Shown piece after piece: positions 8,123 through 16,839 of a DNA stretch of 64,000 nt. The notes below the pieces were generated by a model that was not told where the DNA came from, did no database searches, and saw nothing but the letters and a program-made list of their open reading frames with translations. Made by a program: the position numbers and the translations under genes. Origin of the DNA: Alphaproteobacteria bacterium (lineage in GTDB: Bacteria; Pseudomonadota; Alphaproteobacteria; Micavibrionales; Micavibrionaceae); NCBI GenBank assembly GCA_002401695.1, contig NVTV01000001.1, positions 110,501 to 174,500 on the forward strand, given 5' to 3'. Every line of letters begins with the position of its first letter. The stretch's first letter is position 1.

Positions 8123-8205
8123 AAATGGTGCGCCCCCCAAGGACGAAGTCCGAACACTTAAAAAAATCGGAAACAGCATTTTAACGAAGTAAAAATGGTG
8201 CGCCC
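8123..8205. repeat. Short direct repeat of the tRNA-Arg 3' end (possible attachment core)
   Basis: AAATGGTGCGCCC occurs at 8123-8135 and again at 8193-8205, where it covers the 3' terminal part of the tRNA-Arg gene including the CCA. Integrative elements that use tRNA genes leave such copies of the tRNA 3' end. At 13 bp and only 70 bp apart, this could also be chance or a decayed tRNA copy. Confidence 0.35.
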
Positions 8206-8272
8206 GAAGGGATTTGAACCCCTGACCCCTTGATTCGTAGTCAAGTACTCTATCCAGCTGAGCTACGGGCGC
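8196..8272 (-). tRNA. tRNA-Arg (anticodon ACG)
   Basis: The reverse complement folds into a normal cloverleaf: acceptor GCGCCCG paired with CGGGCGC, D arm GCTC...GAGT, anticodon stem CTTGA/TCAAG around loop CTACGAA, T arm with TTCAAAT, and an encoded CCA at 8196-8198. Anticodon ACG reads CGN arginine codons after conversion to inosine. It marks the probable border between the mobile element on the left and the core chromosome. Confidence 0.95.
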
Positions 8273-8352
8273 ACATTCATCAAAAAATGATGTCGGAACA
8301 TACGCCACTTAATTATATTGTTCAAGATGTTTATTAAAAAAACAGCAGGAAA

Positions 8353-8381
8353 TTGACAGAGGTTTTTTTATTAATTATGCT
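8353..8381 (+). promoter_or_regulatory. Sigma-70 type promoter for the 8407 gene
   Basis: A consensus -35 TTGACA (8353-8358) is followed after 17 bases by TATGCT (8376-8381). Transcription would begin near 8388, just upstream of the ATG at 8407. This supports that ATG over the TTG at 8395. Confidence 0.6.
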
Positions 8382-8406
8382 GGTATAAACAGGGTTGAGA
8401 ATATTA

Positions 8407-10134
8407 ATGAGTACAAACGACACCATAGATATAGACGTATCTTATAAAATCCTCACGTTTAATGACGGTGAGAAAGAGATTGGGCTTACGTTAACCAATG
8501 CCCAAAATGATGAAGAGCTGCTCTCTCACCTTGTTACATTTCTGGAAGATACGAACAATAATGGCGGATACCTGCCTCAACAGACATTCAAATCACTATT
8601 GAATGATATTAAATGCGAATGTTTTGACGAAAGAGATGAGGAGGATAAATTAACCCCATCATCTGACGCCAAAAATAACACAGCACTGCATGAGGCGTAC
8701 AGAACCTTCAGCAGTTACCTGCAAGAAAGAGACATAGAACTTTCAGATTACACACAAGAGAGCATAAATACCGCCTTGGATTATGATACATCCCCCAAGG
8801 TAGACACAAAGGTAAAACCAAACAAACCAGATAAAGAACCTCGCCAAACGTCCGTCCCCATTGCTGTTCACAAATCTGCTGACTGGGATGAAAAAAAAGC
8901 GGTTAAACTGGTTAAACAAGCCGCGATGCATTATTATAACGGCATAGCCGCCAGTGCAAAAGCCACCGGACTGGAGGGCATATCAAATGTTCCCACGTGG
9001 TTTATAGCGGCCACGAACCCTACCCCCGAAATGTTAAAAGCCGCCGGTGCAGGTGCTGCCTTAACCATTGCCATTGGCGTAGAGGCCAGCACAACATTTG
9101 GGAAATTCAACCGTGTCCTCTCACATTTGGAAGAATTCGAAACAAACCGCCAAGACCCGATAAGCAAGAAAGATGCACTTACAATTTTAGAGCAGCGCAC
9201 ACATGAAGCCGGCCTACTCTATGAAGGCATTGAAGATCTCGACCTAAAAGATTACCCAGTAGAAAAATTCAAAAACCTGATGTTTGCGCGTAAATTAGTC
9301 ATGGAAAAAGGTGCCTTGAAAGACAGTATCGATGATGTCTGCAGATACCTATATCTAAACCCACAAAAATCATTGTTAAGCTTTGGAAAAAATACGCCAA
9401 TCCTATTAACAAAAGCAACATTCGCCCTTACACGTGCAACAATAAGCATTCCACTACAAGCCACGAAAGATATCGGTACAAATATACTCACGCCCAAACA
9501 TTGGAAAAATATTGGCTCGGGAATCAAAACAATTCCCAGTATGTTGATGAATTTTAAAGTCTTGTCCAATACATCAAGACATAAGGTAAAGCAAAAGTCA
9601 CATTTCACCGATGCCGCAGAAGGCCGTATTACGGAAGGCCATACCCTGCACGGGCACATCCCGCCCGACTTTATAAAAGAGGTGCACGAAACCAACAAAG
9701 CCTTACCAAGCAACATTTTACAGCAAAAAGTAGAGGCCATAAAATTCACAACAGAAGGCTTGTTTATAAAAGAGCACGCCATGACGATGCTGGACACATA
9801 TGACGACTCTGTTATTGAAGGCCTGATGTCCGGTGAACCAACACCTAAAAACATCCGCTTTGCAATTAGCGCGTTTTCAGTATTTGCCGTTTGGGGTCCC
9901 TTTTCTCATATGGGTAAAAAGCTGACCGAGTTATTCAATGTCGGCACCAGCGCGCGGAGCCAGCAAGCACAGCAATATGCGAAGTTAGATAAATTCCATG
10001 AAGACATGTTAACCGCGCAAAAAGAAGAGCGAGAGCTTGGAGAAGAAGAAACAGGCGAGCACGCCGATAACGATAACACCCCTAATGATTCAGATGAAAA
10101 CACACAAAATCAAGATCACAATAACCTGAATTAA
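8407..10134 (+). CDS. Unrecognised 575-residue protein
   Basis: I recognise no family. The first 170 residues are acidic and polar with a Pro/Lys linker (KVKPNKPDKEPRQ). A central region has short hydrophobic helices (AAGAGAALTIAIGVEAS near 215, FALTRATISIPLQAT near 340) too weak for confident membrane segments. The last 60 residues are a charged, probably coiled tail ending in a run of Asp/Asn. There is no signal peptide. The stop codon overlaps by two bases with the stop of the converging phosphatase gene. It sits just past tRNA-Arg behind its own strong promoter, so it could be accessory cargo or a lineage-specific gene. Confidence 0.65.
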   Translation: MSTNDTIDIDVSYKILTFNDGEKEIGLTLTNAQNDEELLSHLVTFLEDTNNNGGYLPQQTFKSLLNDIKCECFDERDEEDKLTPSSDAKNNTALHEAYRTFSSYLQERDIELSDYTQESINTALDYDTSPKVDTKVKPNKPDKEPRQTSVPIAVHKSADWDEKKAVKLVKQAAMHYYNGIAASAKATGLEGISNVPTWFIAATNPTPEMLKAAGAGAALTIAIGVEASTTFGKFNRVLSHLEEFETNRQDPISKKDALTILEQRTHEAGLLYEGIEDLDLKDYPVEKFKNLMFARKLVMEKGALKDSIDDVCRYLYLNPQKSLLSFGKNTPILLTKATFALTRATISIPLQATKDIGTNILTPKHWKNIGSGIKTIPSMLMNFKVLSNTSRHKVKQKSHFTDAAEGRITEGHTLHGHIPPDFIKEVHETNKALPSNILQQKVEAIKFTTEGLFIKEHAMTMLDTYDDSVIEGLMSGEPTPKNIRFAISAFSVFAVWGPFSHMGKKLTELFNVGTSARSQQAQQYAKLDKFHEDMLTAQKEERELGEEETGEHADNDNTPNDSDENTQNQDHNNLN

Positions 10135-10589
10135 AAAAACTCTTTGATCAGCGCATCAACGCCCTGCTCTATCAAATCGTATGTGTGCTCAAACCCCCTC
10201 ATATCACCATAATACGGGTCAGGAACATCCATACCGCGATAATCAACATGATAATCCAGCAATAGCTTTACCTTCTGACGATGCTCTGCAAGCGGGCTAA
10301 CGCGATACATTTCTTGCTCATGACTTTTATCCATCGCAATCAAATAATCAAAACGCCCAAAGTCTTTCTGCTCTAATTTTCTGGATAATAAACCGGCCAT
10401 ATCAATATTACGCCCCTGCGCAATCTCTATAGACCTGCCATCTGGCGCTTCACCGACATGATATCCTTGCGTCCCCGCAGAATCATAATGCACATCCAAC
10501 CCCGCCGTAATAATGCGATCTCTAAACACAGCCTCCGCAGTCGGAGACCTACATATATTACCCGTACATACAAATAGAAATGATGGCAT
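10131..10589 (-). CDS. Low-molecular-weight protein tyrosine phosphatase
   Basis: The N-terminus MPSFLFVCTGNICRSP carries the CX5R active site: Cys8 is the nucleophile and Arg14 binds phosphate, followed by Ser15. The general acid Asp is in the DVPDPYYGD segment near residue 120, the usual DP-(Y/F)-Y motif of this family. At 152 residues it is full length. Such enzymes remove phosphate from tyrosine residues and often control surface polysaccharide synthesis. No tyrosine kinase is adjacent, so the substrate is unknown. It is a single gene converging on the unknown 8407 gene, with overlapping stop codons. Confidence 0.93.
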   Translation of the reverse strand: MPSFLFVCTGNICRSPTAEAVFRDRIITAGLDVHYDSAGTQGYHVGEAPDGRSIEIAQGRNIDMAGLLSRKLEQKDFGRFDYLIAMDKSHEQEMYRVSPLAEHRQKVKLLLDYHVDYRGMDVPDPYYGDMRGFEHTYDLIEQGVDALIKEFF

Positions 10590-10672
10590 AACGCTTTCCT
10601 CTTACCTTCAATACACACACCATATTTATGAAATTAAATACAGAATGACAAGCAACAATCACAGGAAATATC

Positions 10673-10700
10673 TTGACCCTCGCGTGTTAGTCTTTAGGAT
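10673..10700 (+). promoter_or_regulatory. Putative promoter of the olsBA operon
   Basis: TTGACC (10673-10678) and TAGGAT (10695-10700) are 16 bases apart, upstream of the olsB ATG at 10744. The match is reasonable but the -10 element is imperfect. Confidence 0.4.
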
Positions 10701-10743
10701 GGCGAGACGATAAAATTGATATCTTGCGAAACTGGCCACATTA

Positions 10744-11568
10744 ATGATTGAGTCTTCTGCTATAGCAGTTCCAAACAACGACTATTTAAGTGCGTATGTC
10801 CGGCTCGCCCGCACAACGGATGAAATCGTGGAAGCTCAAAAGCTCCGCTACCAAGTCTTTTACGAGGAATACGGTGCAAAACCAAACGCAGAAATGAAAG
10901 CGCAACAACGCGACTTTGATGATTTTGATGATATTACAGACCACCTAATCGTCTTAACAGTAAATAATCAAACCAACGAAGAAAAAATTGTCGGCACGTA
11001 CAGACTTCTGCGCCAAAACATTGCCGAAGAACACGGGCATTTTTATTCAGACGGTGAATATAATCTCGATAAGCTCATCGCAAGCGATCAGTATTTATTG
11101 GAACTTGGACGATCATGCGTTCTTGCAGAATACAGAACTAAGCCAATATTAAACCTTTTGTGGCAAGGAATTGCTGGTTATATAACCGAACATAAAATTG
11201 ACCTGCTCTTTGGTTGCGCCAGTTTTCAAGGCGTTGATGTCGATGCTATATCCACACAATTATCATATCTGCACCACTTTCATTCCACACCCGAAGATGT
11301 ACGCCCCGTCGCTTTAAAAGAGCATTACGTCGATATGAACATCCTCTCGAAAGAATCACTGAATGAGCGACGGGCCTTTGCATCCCTCCCTCCTCTTATC
11401 AAAGGGTATCTTAGACTTGGCGCAACAATTGGCGAAGGCGCAGTCATTGACCATCAGTTCGATACGATTGATGTTTGTATTGTTGTTCAAACCAGCCTAA
11501 TGACCGATCGCTATCGCAAATATTATGAGCGCAAAATCCAGAAAACCATGCCCGGCCAAAAATCTTAA
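10744..11568 (+). CDS. olsB: L-ornithine N-acyltransferase (OlsB-like)
   Basis: The 274-residue sequence has the GNAT-type acyltransferase fold of OlsB: an early LRYQVFYEEYGAK segment (about 34-47), the acidic DFDDFDDITDHLIV region (about 58-71), and an ELGRSCVLAEYR motif (about 119-130) that is characteristic of OlsB and related N-acyl amino acid synthases. OlsB transfers a 3-hydroxyacyl chain from acyl carrier protein to ornithine, giving lyso-ornithine lipid. The next gene, ten bases downstream, is a PlsC-like acyltransferase, which is the OlsA step; the pairing makes the assignment firm. No strong ribosome site is seen before the ATG. Confidence 0.85.
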   Translation: MIESSAIAVPNNDYLSAYVRLARTTDEIVEAQKLRYQVFYEEYGAKPNAEMKAQQRDFDDFDDITDHLIVLTVNNQTNEEKIVGTYRLLRQNIAEEHGHFYSDGEYNLDKLIASDQYLLELGRSCVLAEYRTKPILNLLWQGIAGYITEHKIDLLFGCASFQGVDVDAISTQLSYLHHFHSTPEDVRPVALKEHYVDMNILSKESLNERRAFASLPPLIKGYLRLGATIGEGAVIDHQFDTIDVCIVVQTSLMTDRYRKYYERKIQKTMPGQKS

Positions 11569-11577
11569 GAATCCAAA

Positions 11578-12345
11578 ATGAACATCGCCAAAGCCACATT
11601 TAAATTTATCCTCTTTGCCTTGCTCACTATTCCTGTCGTTGTTCTGCAAGTTATCCTTATGCAATTTCACAAAGGGAAAGGCGCGTATATCCTGCCCTGT
11701 ATTTGGCAGAAATGCGTTTGCAAAATCTTTTCGATAAAAGTCAGAATCATCGGCCAGCCACAAAAATCTAGCCAAACGATATACATAAGCAACCATATTT
11801 CATATCTCGACATTCCTGTGATTGGCAGCATCCTGCCCACATCATTCGTCGCCAAAAAAGACGTCGCATCATGGCCTGTCTTTGGTTTTCTATCTAAGCT
11901 ACAGCAAACGGCATTTATCAGCCGTGATCGCGCCGATGCAGTTAAGGGAAAACAAACATTGAACGCCATGCTCAGCCAAGGGAAATCCTTGGTAATATTT
12001 GCAGAAGGCACCTCCACAGATGGCAGAGAAGTCCTGCCCTTTAAATCCAGCCTGTTTGCCGTCGCTCTGCAAGAAAATTTACCTGATATCCGCGTACAAC
12101 CCATCACAATCAAAATGCGTACGGTCAATCAAAAAGAAATCATAACACAGGATGATCGGGACCTTTATTCATGGCACCGCGATATGGACATGCCGTTAGG
12201 GCCTCATTTATGGCGTTTTGCACAAAGCTGCGGCGCCGAAATTTCCTTGTATTTTCATCCATCAGTCAAAGCCCATGATTTTTCAGACAGAAAAACACTT
12301 GCCAAAGCATGCCATAACACCGTATCCAATGGTCTCGAAGAATAA
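11578..12345 (+). CDS. olsA: Lyso-ornithine lipid O-acyltransferase (OlsA-like)
   Basis: This 255-residue protein belongs to the PlsC family: an N-terminal membrane helix (about 8-28), the catalytic NHxxxxD motif as NHISYLD (72-78), and the FAEGTS motif (about 140-145). PlsC-family enzymes acylate lysolipids on the inner membrane. Directly after olsB, the likely substrate is lyso-ornithine lipid, giving the phosphorus-free ornithine lipid. Some OlsA proteins also work in phosphatidic acid synthesis. A second PlsC-like protein, fused to DUF2125, lies at 52405. Confidence 0.85.
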   Translation: MNIAKATFKFILFALLTIPVVVLQVILMQFHKGKGAYILPCIWQKCVCKIFSIKVRIIGQPQKSSQTIYISNHISYLDIPVIGSILPTSFVAKKDVASWPVFGFLSKLQQTAFISRDRADAVKGKQTLNAMLSQGKSLVIFAEGTSTDGREVLPFKSSLFAVALQENLPDIRVQPITIKMRTVNQKEIITQDDRDLYSWHRDMDMPLGPHLWRFAQSCGAEISLYFHPSVKAHDFSDRKTLAKACHNTVSNGLEE

Positions 12346-12378
12346 TTCATTCACCACCCAATTGTAAGGATTTTAAAA

Positions 12379-12612
12379 ATGAGCTTTAGCCCCGAAGAAA
12401 TGTCAGAACTCAAAGGACATCTGGAACGTACGTTCAAATGTACTGGTATTACAGTTATAAAAAGAGAAAAAGCCGAAGATTCTATCGAAGTTATGATGAA
12501 TGGTGAATTTATCGGCATTATCTATAAAATTGTTGATGAAGGCGAAACGTCTTTCGATTTCAATATGGCTATTCTTGATATTGATTTAAATCTGGATATT
12601 AAAAATTCCTGA
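12379..12612 (+). CDS. DUF3126 family protein
   Basis: This 77-residue cytoplasmic protein matches the alphaproteobacterial DUF3126 pattern: an early helix (EEMSELKGHLERTF), a central EVMMNGEFIGIIYK strand pair and an ending FNMAILDIDL. Function is unknown. A possible ribosome site AAGGA lies about ten bases before the ATG. It follows olsA closely enough to be in the same transcript, though no functional link is known. Confidence 0.85.
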   Translation: MSFSPEEMSELKGHLERTFKCTGITVIKREKAEDSIEVMMNGEFIGIIYKIVDEGETSFDFNMAILDIDLNLDIKNS

Positions 12613-12657
12613 TATTTTTGCTATAATCCATATGAATGCAATTAAAGGATTATTTTG

Positions 12658-13110
12658 ATGAAAAAAACATTGGTATTTCTATGTCTTATATACATCTGCA
12701 CAGGCTATTCAAAGCCCGCAGTGGCGATAGAACCACTTGATTACGAAAAGAAAATAAGCCCCTCACTCCGCTATCAAATAGATTTATTTCTTAAAGAAAC
12801 ATATGACACCACACTATCCCAATATAAGATTGCCGGCATAGACCTTAACAATGACGGCATAAACGAACACATCTTGAAACAACGCCGATGCAACGTTGTG
12901 ACAAAACAGTGTACGCATCTTATTCTTGCGGAAAAAAAGAACGAAATACTTCTATTATCCAAGATCAAAGCGTACAACCTGATGATCGGCGGCACAAACT
13001 CTTATGGTATTAAAGATGTCTTGGCATTCACCAATGAAATAAATGATTATAATTTTGACATATATATGTGGTCGCCGTCCCGAAAAATGTATATACTAAG
13101 GGCTGAGTAA
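12658..13110 (+). CDS. Secreted protein of unknown function
   Basis: With ATG at 12658 (AAAGGA eight bases upstream) the protein is 150 residues. It begins with a signal peptide, KKTLVFLCLIYICTG, ending near AVA|IE. The mature part has a DLNNDGINEHI segment, which resembles the Asp-rich calcium-binding loops of FG-GAP or dockerin-like repeats, and a pair of cysteines around CNVVTKQC. No family is recognised. It is followed after 21 bases by another secreted protein gene on the same strand. Confidence 0.65.
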   Translation: MKKTLVFLCLIYICTGYSKPAVAIEPLDYEKKISPSLRYQIDLFLKETYDTTLSQYKIAGIDLNNDGINEHILKQRRCNVVTKQCTHLILAEKKNEILLLSKIKAYNLMIGGTNSYGIKDVLAFTNEINDYNFDIYMWSPSRKMYILRAE

Positions 13111-13131
13111 ATAGAGGGTAAATAAAATACA

Positions 13132-14484
13132 GTGCTAAGAACGAATTGCGCCAACATACACATCCTATTTCTAAGCATGTTTTTCATGGTTTTAGGAAGT
13201 TACTCTGCGCATGCCGCTTGCCCTGTAGGACGCGAAATACCTGGAAATCCTGGAACTGGTAATATGGTTCCAGCGGGCATTCCCTGTACCAACTATGATA
13301 TATACACAACCCCCACATCAGGAACCGATGACACCTTTAACGGTCTAAAAGACGGCGGTAGCGGTGCCTGTGACGGTAACTTCATGAACCAGATATACAG
13401 TCGTGCATTTATGGAGGCCAGCCGCGAAGTTATCATGTCAGAACAACTTATTCACAAACCAGACAGTGTTTTAGAATATACGTGCTTTGATGAACTGATC
13501 GATATGGCCGCGCATCACGCCGGATTCTTTAGTGAAAGTCAAAAGTGGGATGATATGGACATTAAATTATGGACAGACGGCGACCATAACAGAGAGACCA
13601 CAATTAATGATGGCTCTGGCTCCGGTTTATTACCCAATCAAGATGACTACTCTGTTTTTGAAGATGACCGTCTAGATGGCATATTAGAAGATCTTCTCAT
13701 GAACAGCCTTCAGGATTATGTTGATGATAATTTTGGCCATACATTCATGGGAGAGGCCAGCACAATTGACAATAACCTCTCTACAAGCAGCATCGGGGAC
13801 AGCACATATAGTTGTTCTCATATGTCTACGATTTGGGCGATTTCAAAATGTGTTGATTTCGGCGAAGATGACAGGTTTCGTTCATTTTCACATCTCATCG
13901 GTGCAAATTCCGGTCAAGGCGATCCAAGAACAATTCCCGAATCATGTTCACCTAGCCATGATTCGGATGATTCCATTACAAGCGGAACAGCTTCTACGAA
14001 ATTAGACCAAACAAACCCCGGAACGATAATGGACAGTGGCGGCATTGTTGAAAAATGCCCTCCTGCCGGTGGAACTGTGTCAGGTGTAAATACAGGATTC
14101 TCTAATGATTTAATAAGACTCGCAAATAATTGTGATGCGACAAGTGGCTCTAACCTTAATGTATTTTCCGCCTTCGACACGATGGACACCCACACCGATC
14201 TCATCAAAGCCGTTGGTGCTTATGTACCGGGAACAGGAAATGCGGCTGGGGTGATTATTTGCTCTGACCCATTGCCGACAGGTATTCCAATTATCACTTA
14301 CAATATATCCGGCAATGCTGGCGGCCCGACCGGTGTAATTATCGCAAGAACATATCAAATACATTACGATCATATTTGTCCAAATCCAGGGTGTCACTAT
14401 CTGCCTGCTAAAGTGTCATATGTTCTAGGTGCACCACTTCCTTCACCAGAGCCTCTTACAGGCACATGCTTTGCGATACCATAA
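13132..14484 (+). CDS. Secreted protein, first of two tandem paralogues
   Basis: A GTG start at 13132 gives 450 residues with a signal peptide (hydrophobic core ILFLSMFFMVLG, cleavage AHA|AC). The mature protein is Gly/Ser/Asp-rich with many cysteines, including a CPNPGCHY motif near the C-terminus. About residues 83-120 contain a block, SRAFMEASREV...HKPDSVLEYTCFD, that is repeated with clear similarity in the next gene, as are DPLPTG and the HICxxPGCxYxP ending. This marks a shared family of periplasmic or exported proteins. I do not recognise it as a named family. The GTG has only a distant GAGGG ribosome site. Confidence 0.7.
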   Translation: MLRTNCANIHILFLSMFFMVLGSYSAHAACPVGREIPGNPGTGNMVPAGIPCTNYDIYTTPTSGTDDTFNGLKDGGSGACDGNFMNQIYSRAFMEASREVIMSEQLIHKPDSVLEYTCFDELIDMAAHHAGFFSESQKWDDMDIKLWTDGDHNRETTINDGSGSGLLPNQDDYSVFEDDRLDGILEDLLMNSLQDYVDDNFGHTFMGEASTIDNNLSTSSIGDSTYSCSHMSTIWAISKCVDFGEDDRFRSFSHLIGANSGQGDPRTIPESCSPSHDSDDSITSGTASTKLDQTNPGTIMDSGGIVEKCPPAGGTVSGVNTGFSNDLIRLANNCDATSGSNLNVFSAFDTMDTHTDLIKAVGAYVPGTGNAAGVIICSDPLPTGIPIITYNISGNAGGPTGVIIARTYQIHYDHICPNPGCHYLPAKVSYVLGAPLPSPEPLTGTCFAIP

Positions 14485-14554
14485 AATGAGATTTGCCTAA
14501 ACGTATAAAATGAGATTACAATACAGAGTAGAAAAGGAATAGAAGGTGATAGAA

Positions 14555-15475
14555 ATGAATATTAGATCAGTATACAGGACTAACTTGCGATTAGGGTTGC
14601 TCCTTACGCTTTTCATTTTCACGGGAATATCAAATGTTCATGCTGTGGCACCTGTAATTCCTGCTTCTCCTTGTGATGCGCTTTATTATGAGACACTATC
14701 TGCGCGCGCATGGCTGGAAGCACAAAGAGAGATCACCCAAAATCAAAATCTTATACTAAAACCTGATAGTGTTTTTGAATATACCTGCTTTGATATGCTG
14801 GTAAAAGAGTTAGCCGTTCACGGCACTGAAATGCTTAGTGAAACAAGTGCTTTCGGAACACCGTTAAGCAATACAAGTTTAGATAACACACTTCAAAGTC
14901 TCGTTATATCATCCCTTTACGCATACCACCAAGCTAACTTTGGGTATTACCCCGGTCTACTCGGTGGACATACAGCGGGCCTTGCCGTATTCCATAATCC
15001 CAGGTCCAATATATCAAGTATACCCTCGTCATATAACTGTGACATTATGGAAAAAGTCTGGCACGCTGCTAAATGTATCAACTTTGCGTCCAACTCAACC
15101 ACCGAGGGCTTCTTTACTTTAGCAGAATATGCAGGAACATCAGTGCTTGATAAACGTACGATACCATCACTATGTACCCCTATTCCTGCACAATGGGCTG
15201 CAAACCTTACAACGGCATTAACCACTGGCCCATGGACAAATGACCCAGTTCAGACATATATTACTCAGTTAACACCTCCAACATGTCCTTCAACAGGTTC
15301 ATGTTCGTGTTCTGGTGACCCCATTCCAACAGGATTAAATGTCTCAAGAGCAGGTACGGGGGTAACTGTAACGAATTATGAAGAACATATTTGCCTTCAA
15401 CCTGGTTGTCGTTATCACCCAGGTGGTGTCCTGTATGGAACAACCTCAGAAACTGCTGGCTGTTATGGTCGCTAA
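14555..15475 (+). CDS. Secreted protein, second of two tandem paralogues
   Basis: With ATG at 14555 (AGAAGG eight bases upstream; a GTG at 14546 is also possible) this is 306 residues with a signal peptide ending near VHA|VA. It shares with its upstream neighbour the SARAWLEAQREI...KPDSVFEYTCFD block, the RTIPSLC segment, a DPIPTG segment and the C-terminal HICLQPGCRYHP motif, all with cysteines in matching places, so the two arose by duplication. It is about 140 residues shorter, missing Gly/Ser/Asp-rich loops. The function is unknown; conserved cysteines suggest a disulfide-stabilised exported protein. Confidence 0.7.
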   Translation: MNIRSVYRTNLRLGLLLTLFIFTGISNVHAVAPVIPASPCDALYYETLSARAWLEAQREITQNQNLILKPDSVFEYTCFDMLVKELAVHGTEMLSETSAFGTPLSNTSLDNTLQSLVISSLYAYHQANFGYYPGLLGGHTAGLAVFHNPRSNISSIPSSYNCDIMEKVWHAAKCINFASNSTTEGFFTLAEYAGTSVLDKRTIPSLCTPIPAQWAANLTTALTTGPWTNDPVQTYITQLTPPTCPSTGSCSCSGDPIPTGLNVSRAGTGVTVTNYEEHICLQPGCRYHPGGVLYGTTSETAGCYGR

Positions 15476-15528
15476 TATTTTCTTAATTTAAGTGCTTTTG
15501 TTTCAATAAAACGACAAAGTATTGAAAT

Positions 15529-16839
15529 ATGTACAGAACCTACAGAATGTTGACACTCTATAGTGGCGCAGTTCTATCTTTTATTTTGAACAAGCGATGT
15601 AAAGCAGGAAAAGAGAATCCTGAACGTGTTCTTGAAAAAAAAGGAATCAGTAATCACACACGTCCATCTGGTGCGCTTTTGTGGATACATGCCGCAAGTG
15701 TCGGAGAGGCGCAATCTGCCCTTATACTAGTTCGTCGCCTTACGGCACTTAACCCTGATATCAATATCCTTGTGACAACAGGCACGCTCACCTCATCTCA
15801 ATTAATGCAGAGCAGACTTCCCGAAAATGCTTTCCACCAGTTTTTCCCCCTCGACCACCCAAAATGGGTAGAGAGATTCATAAATCACTGGCATCCTAAT
15901 GCTGTTATCTGGATGGAATCGGAACTATGGCCCAATATGCTAAACGAAATCAGGACAAATAATATTCCTGCAATTCTTGTTAATGCACATATGTCAGATA
16001 AATCATTCTCCTCATGGAAAAAAATGAAGCCACTTGCAAAAGTCACCCTGTCCGCTTTTACAAAAATACTCTGCCAGACTGATACAGATAAAACATATTT
16101 TGACCAACTTGGCGCAAAAGAAACAATTATCACAGATAACTTAAAGTACAGTGCAGATACACTAGATTTTAATCAAGATAGTCTTGATGCATTATCTCTA
16201 TCCATTAAAGATCGTCCCGTGTGGCTTTATGCCAGCACCCATAAGGGAGAGGAAACACTGGCCTGTGATGTTCATAAAACGCTGAAAGATCAATTTCCTG
16301 ATCTGCTCACTATTGTTGTTCCGCGCCATCCCGATAGGCGAAAAGAAATCATTGAATTATGTAGCGCCTATGATGTGAAAATAACATTCAGAGGCTCAGA
16401 CAAAGCCCTTCCCGATGGAAATGATGATATCTATATCGTTGATACATTGGGAGAGCTGGGACTTTTTTATAGCCTTACCTCTATCGCCTGCATCGGTCGA
16501 TCATTTAGCGATGATGGCGGCGGCGGCCATAATCCAATAGAAGCCGCCCAACTAAATTGCGCGATATTGCACGGCCCTAACGTTCAGAACTTACAAGATA
16601 TTTTCGATGATATGGACACAGACAAAGCCGCACTTTGCATACGTGACCCCAAACATTTATGTGATACACTCTCTATACTTCTAAACGACGACAATGAAAC
16701 TGCTATATTACAAAGTGCCGCACTGGAATACTCAAACAAAAAAACGCATATCATTGAGCATATTATGAGCGAAATTATATCCACGTTAGAAAATAAAGCC
16801 TCATCAAAGTTTTTAACAACAGAAACAGAGTCTGCATAA
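15529..16839 (+). CDS. waaA: 3-deoxy-D-manno-octulosonic acid transferase
   Basis: The 436-residue protein is a complete WaaA/KdtA: an N-terminal membrane anchor (about 7-22), the WIHAASVGEAQSA motif near 52-64 with the catalytic Glu, TTGTLTSSQLM near 83, the MESELWPN motif near 127, and C-terminal VPRHPDRRKE and GGGGHNPIEAAQ segments of the GT-B fold. It transfers Kdo from CMP-Kdo to lipid IVA at the inner membrane. Its stop codon is followed immediately by the lpxK ATG, so waaA, lpxK and lpxL form a lipid A operon. Confidence 0.95.
   Translation: MYRTYRMLTLYSGAVLSFILNKRCKAGKENPERVLEKKGISNHTRPSGALLWIHAASVGEAQSALILVRRLTALNPDINILVTTGTLTSSQLMQSRLPENAFHQFFPLDHPKWVERFINHWHPNAVIWMESELWPNMLNEIRTNNIPAILVNAHMSDKSFSSWKKMKPLAKVTLSAFTKILCQTDTDKTYFDQLGAKETIITDNLKYSADTLDFNQDSLDALSLSIKDRPVWLYASTHKGEETLACDVHKTLKDQFPDLLTIVVPRHPDRRKEIIELCSAYDVKITFRGSDKALPDGNDDIYIVDTLGELGLFYSLTSIACIGRSFSDDGGGGHNPIEAAQLNCAILHGPNVQNLQDIFDDMDTDKAALCIRDPKHLCDTLSILLNDDNETAILQSAALEYSNKKTHIIEHIMSEIISTLENKASSKFLTTETESA

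Noticed and set aside
1133-8205. CRISPR array
   Set aside because: The tandem repeats at 7247 are too short with no spacers, and no cas genes occur in the window.
7338-8308. Several short frames on both strands between the repeats and tRNA-Arg
   Set aside because: They overlap the secreted protein or tRNA gene and lack start signals; one runs through the tRNA.
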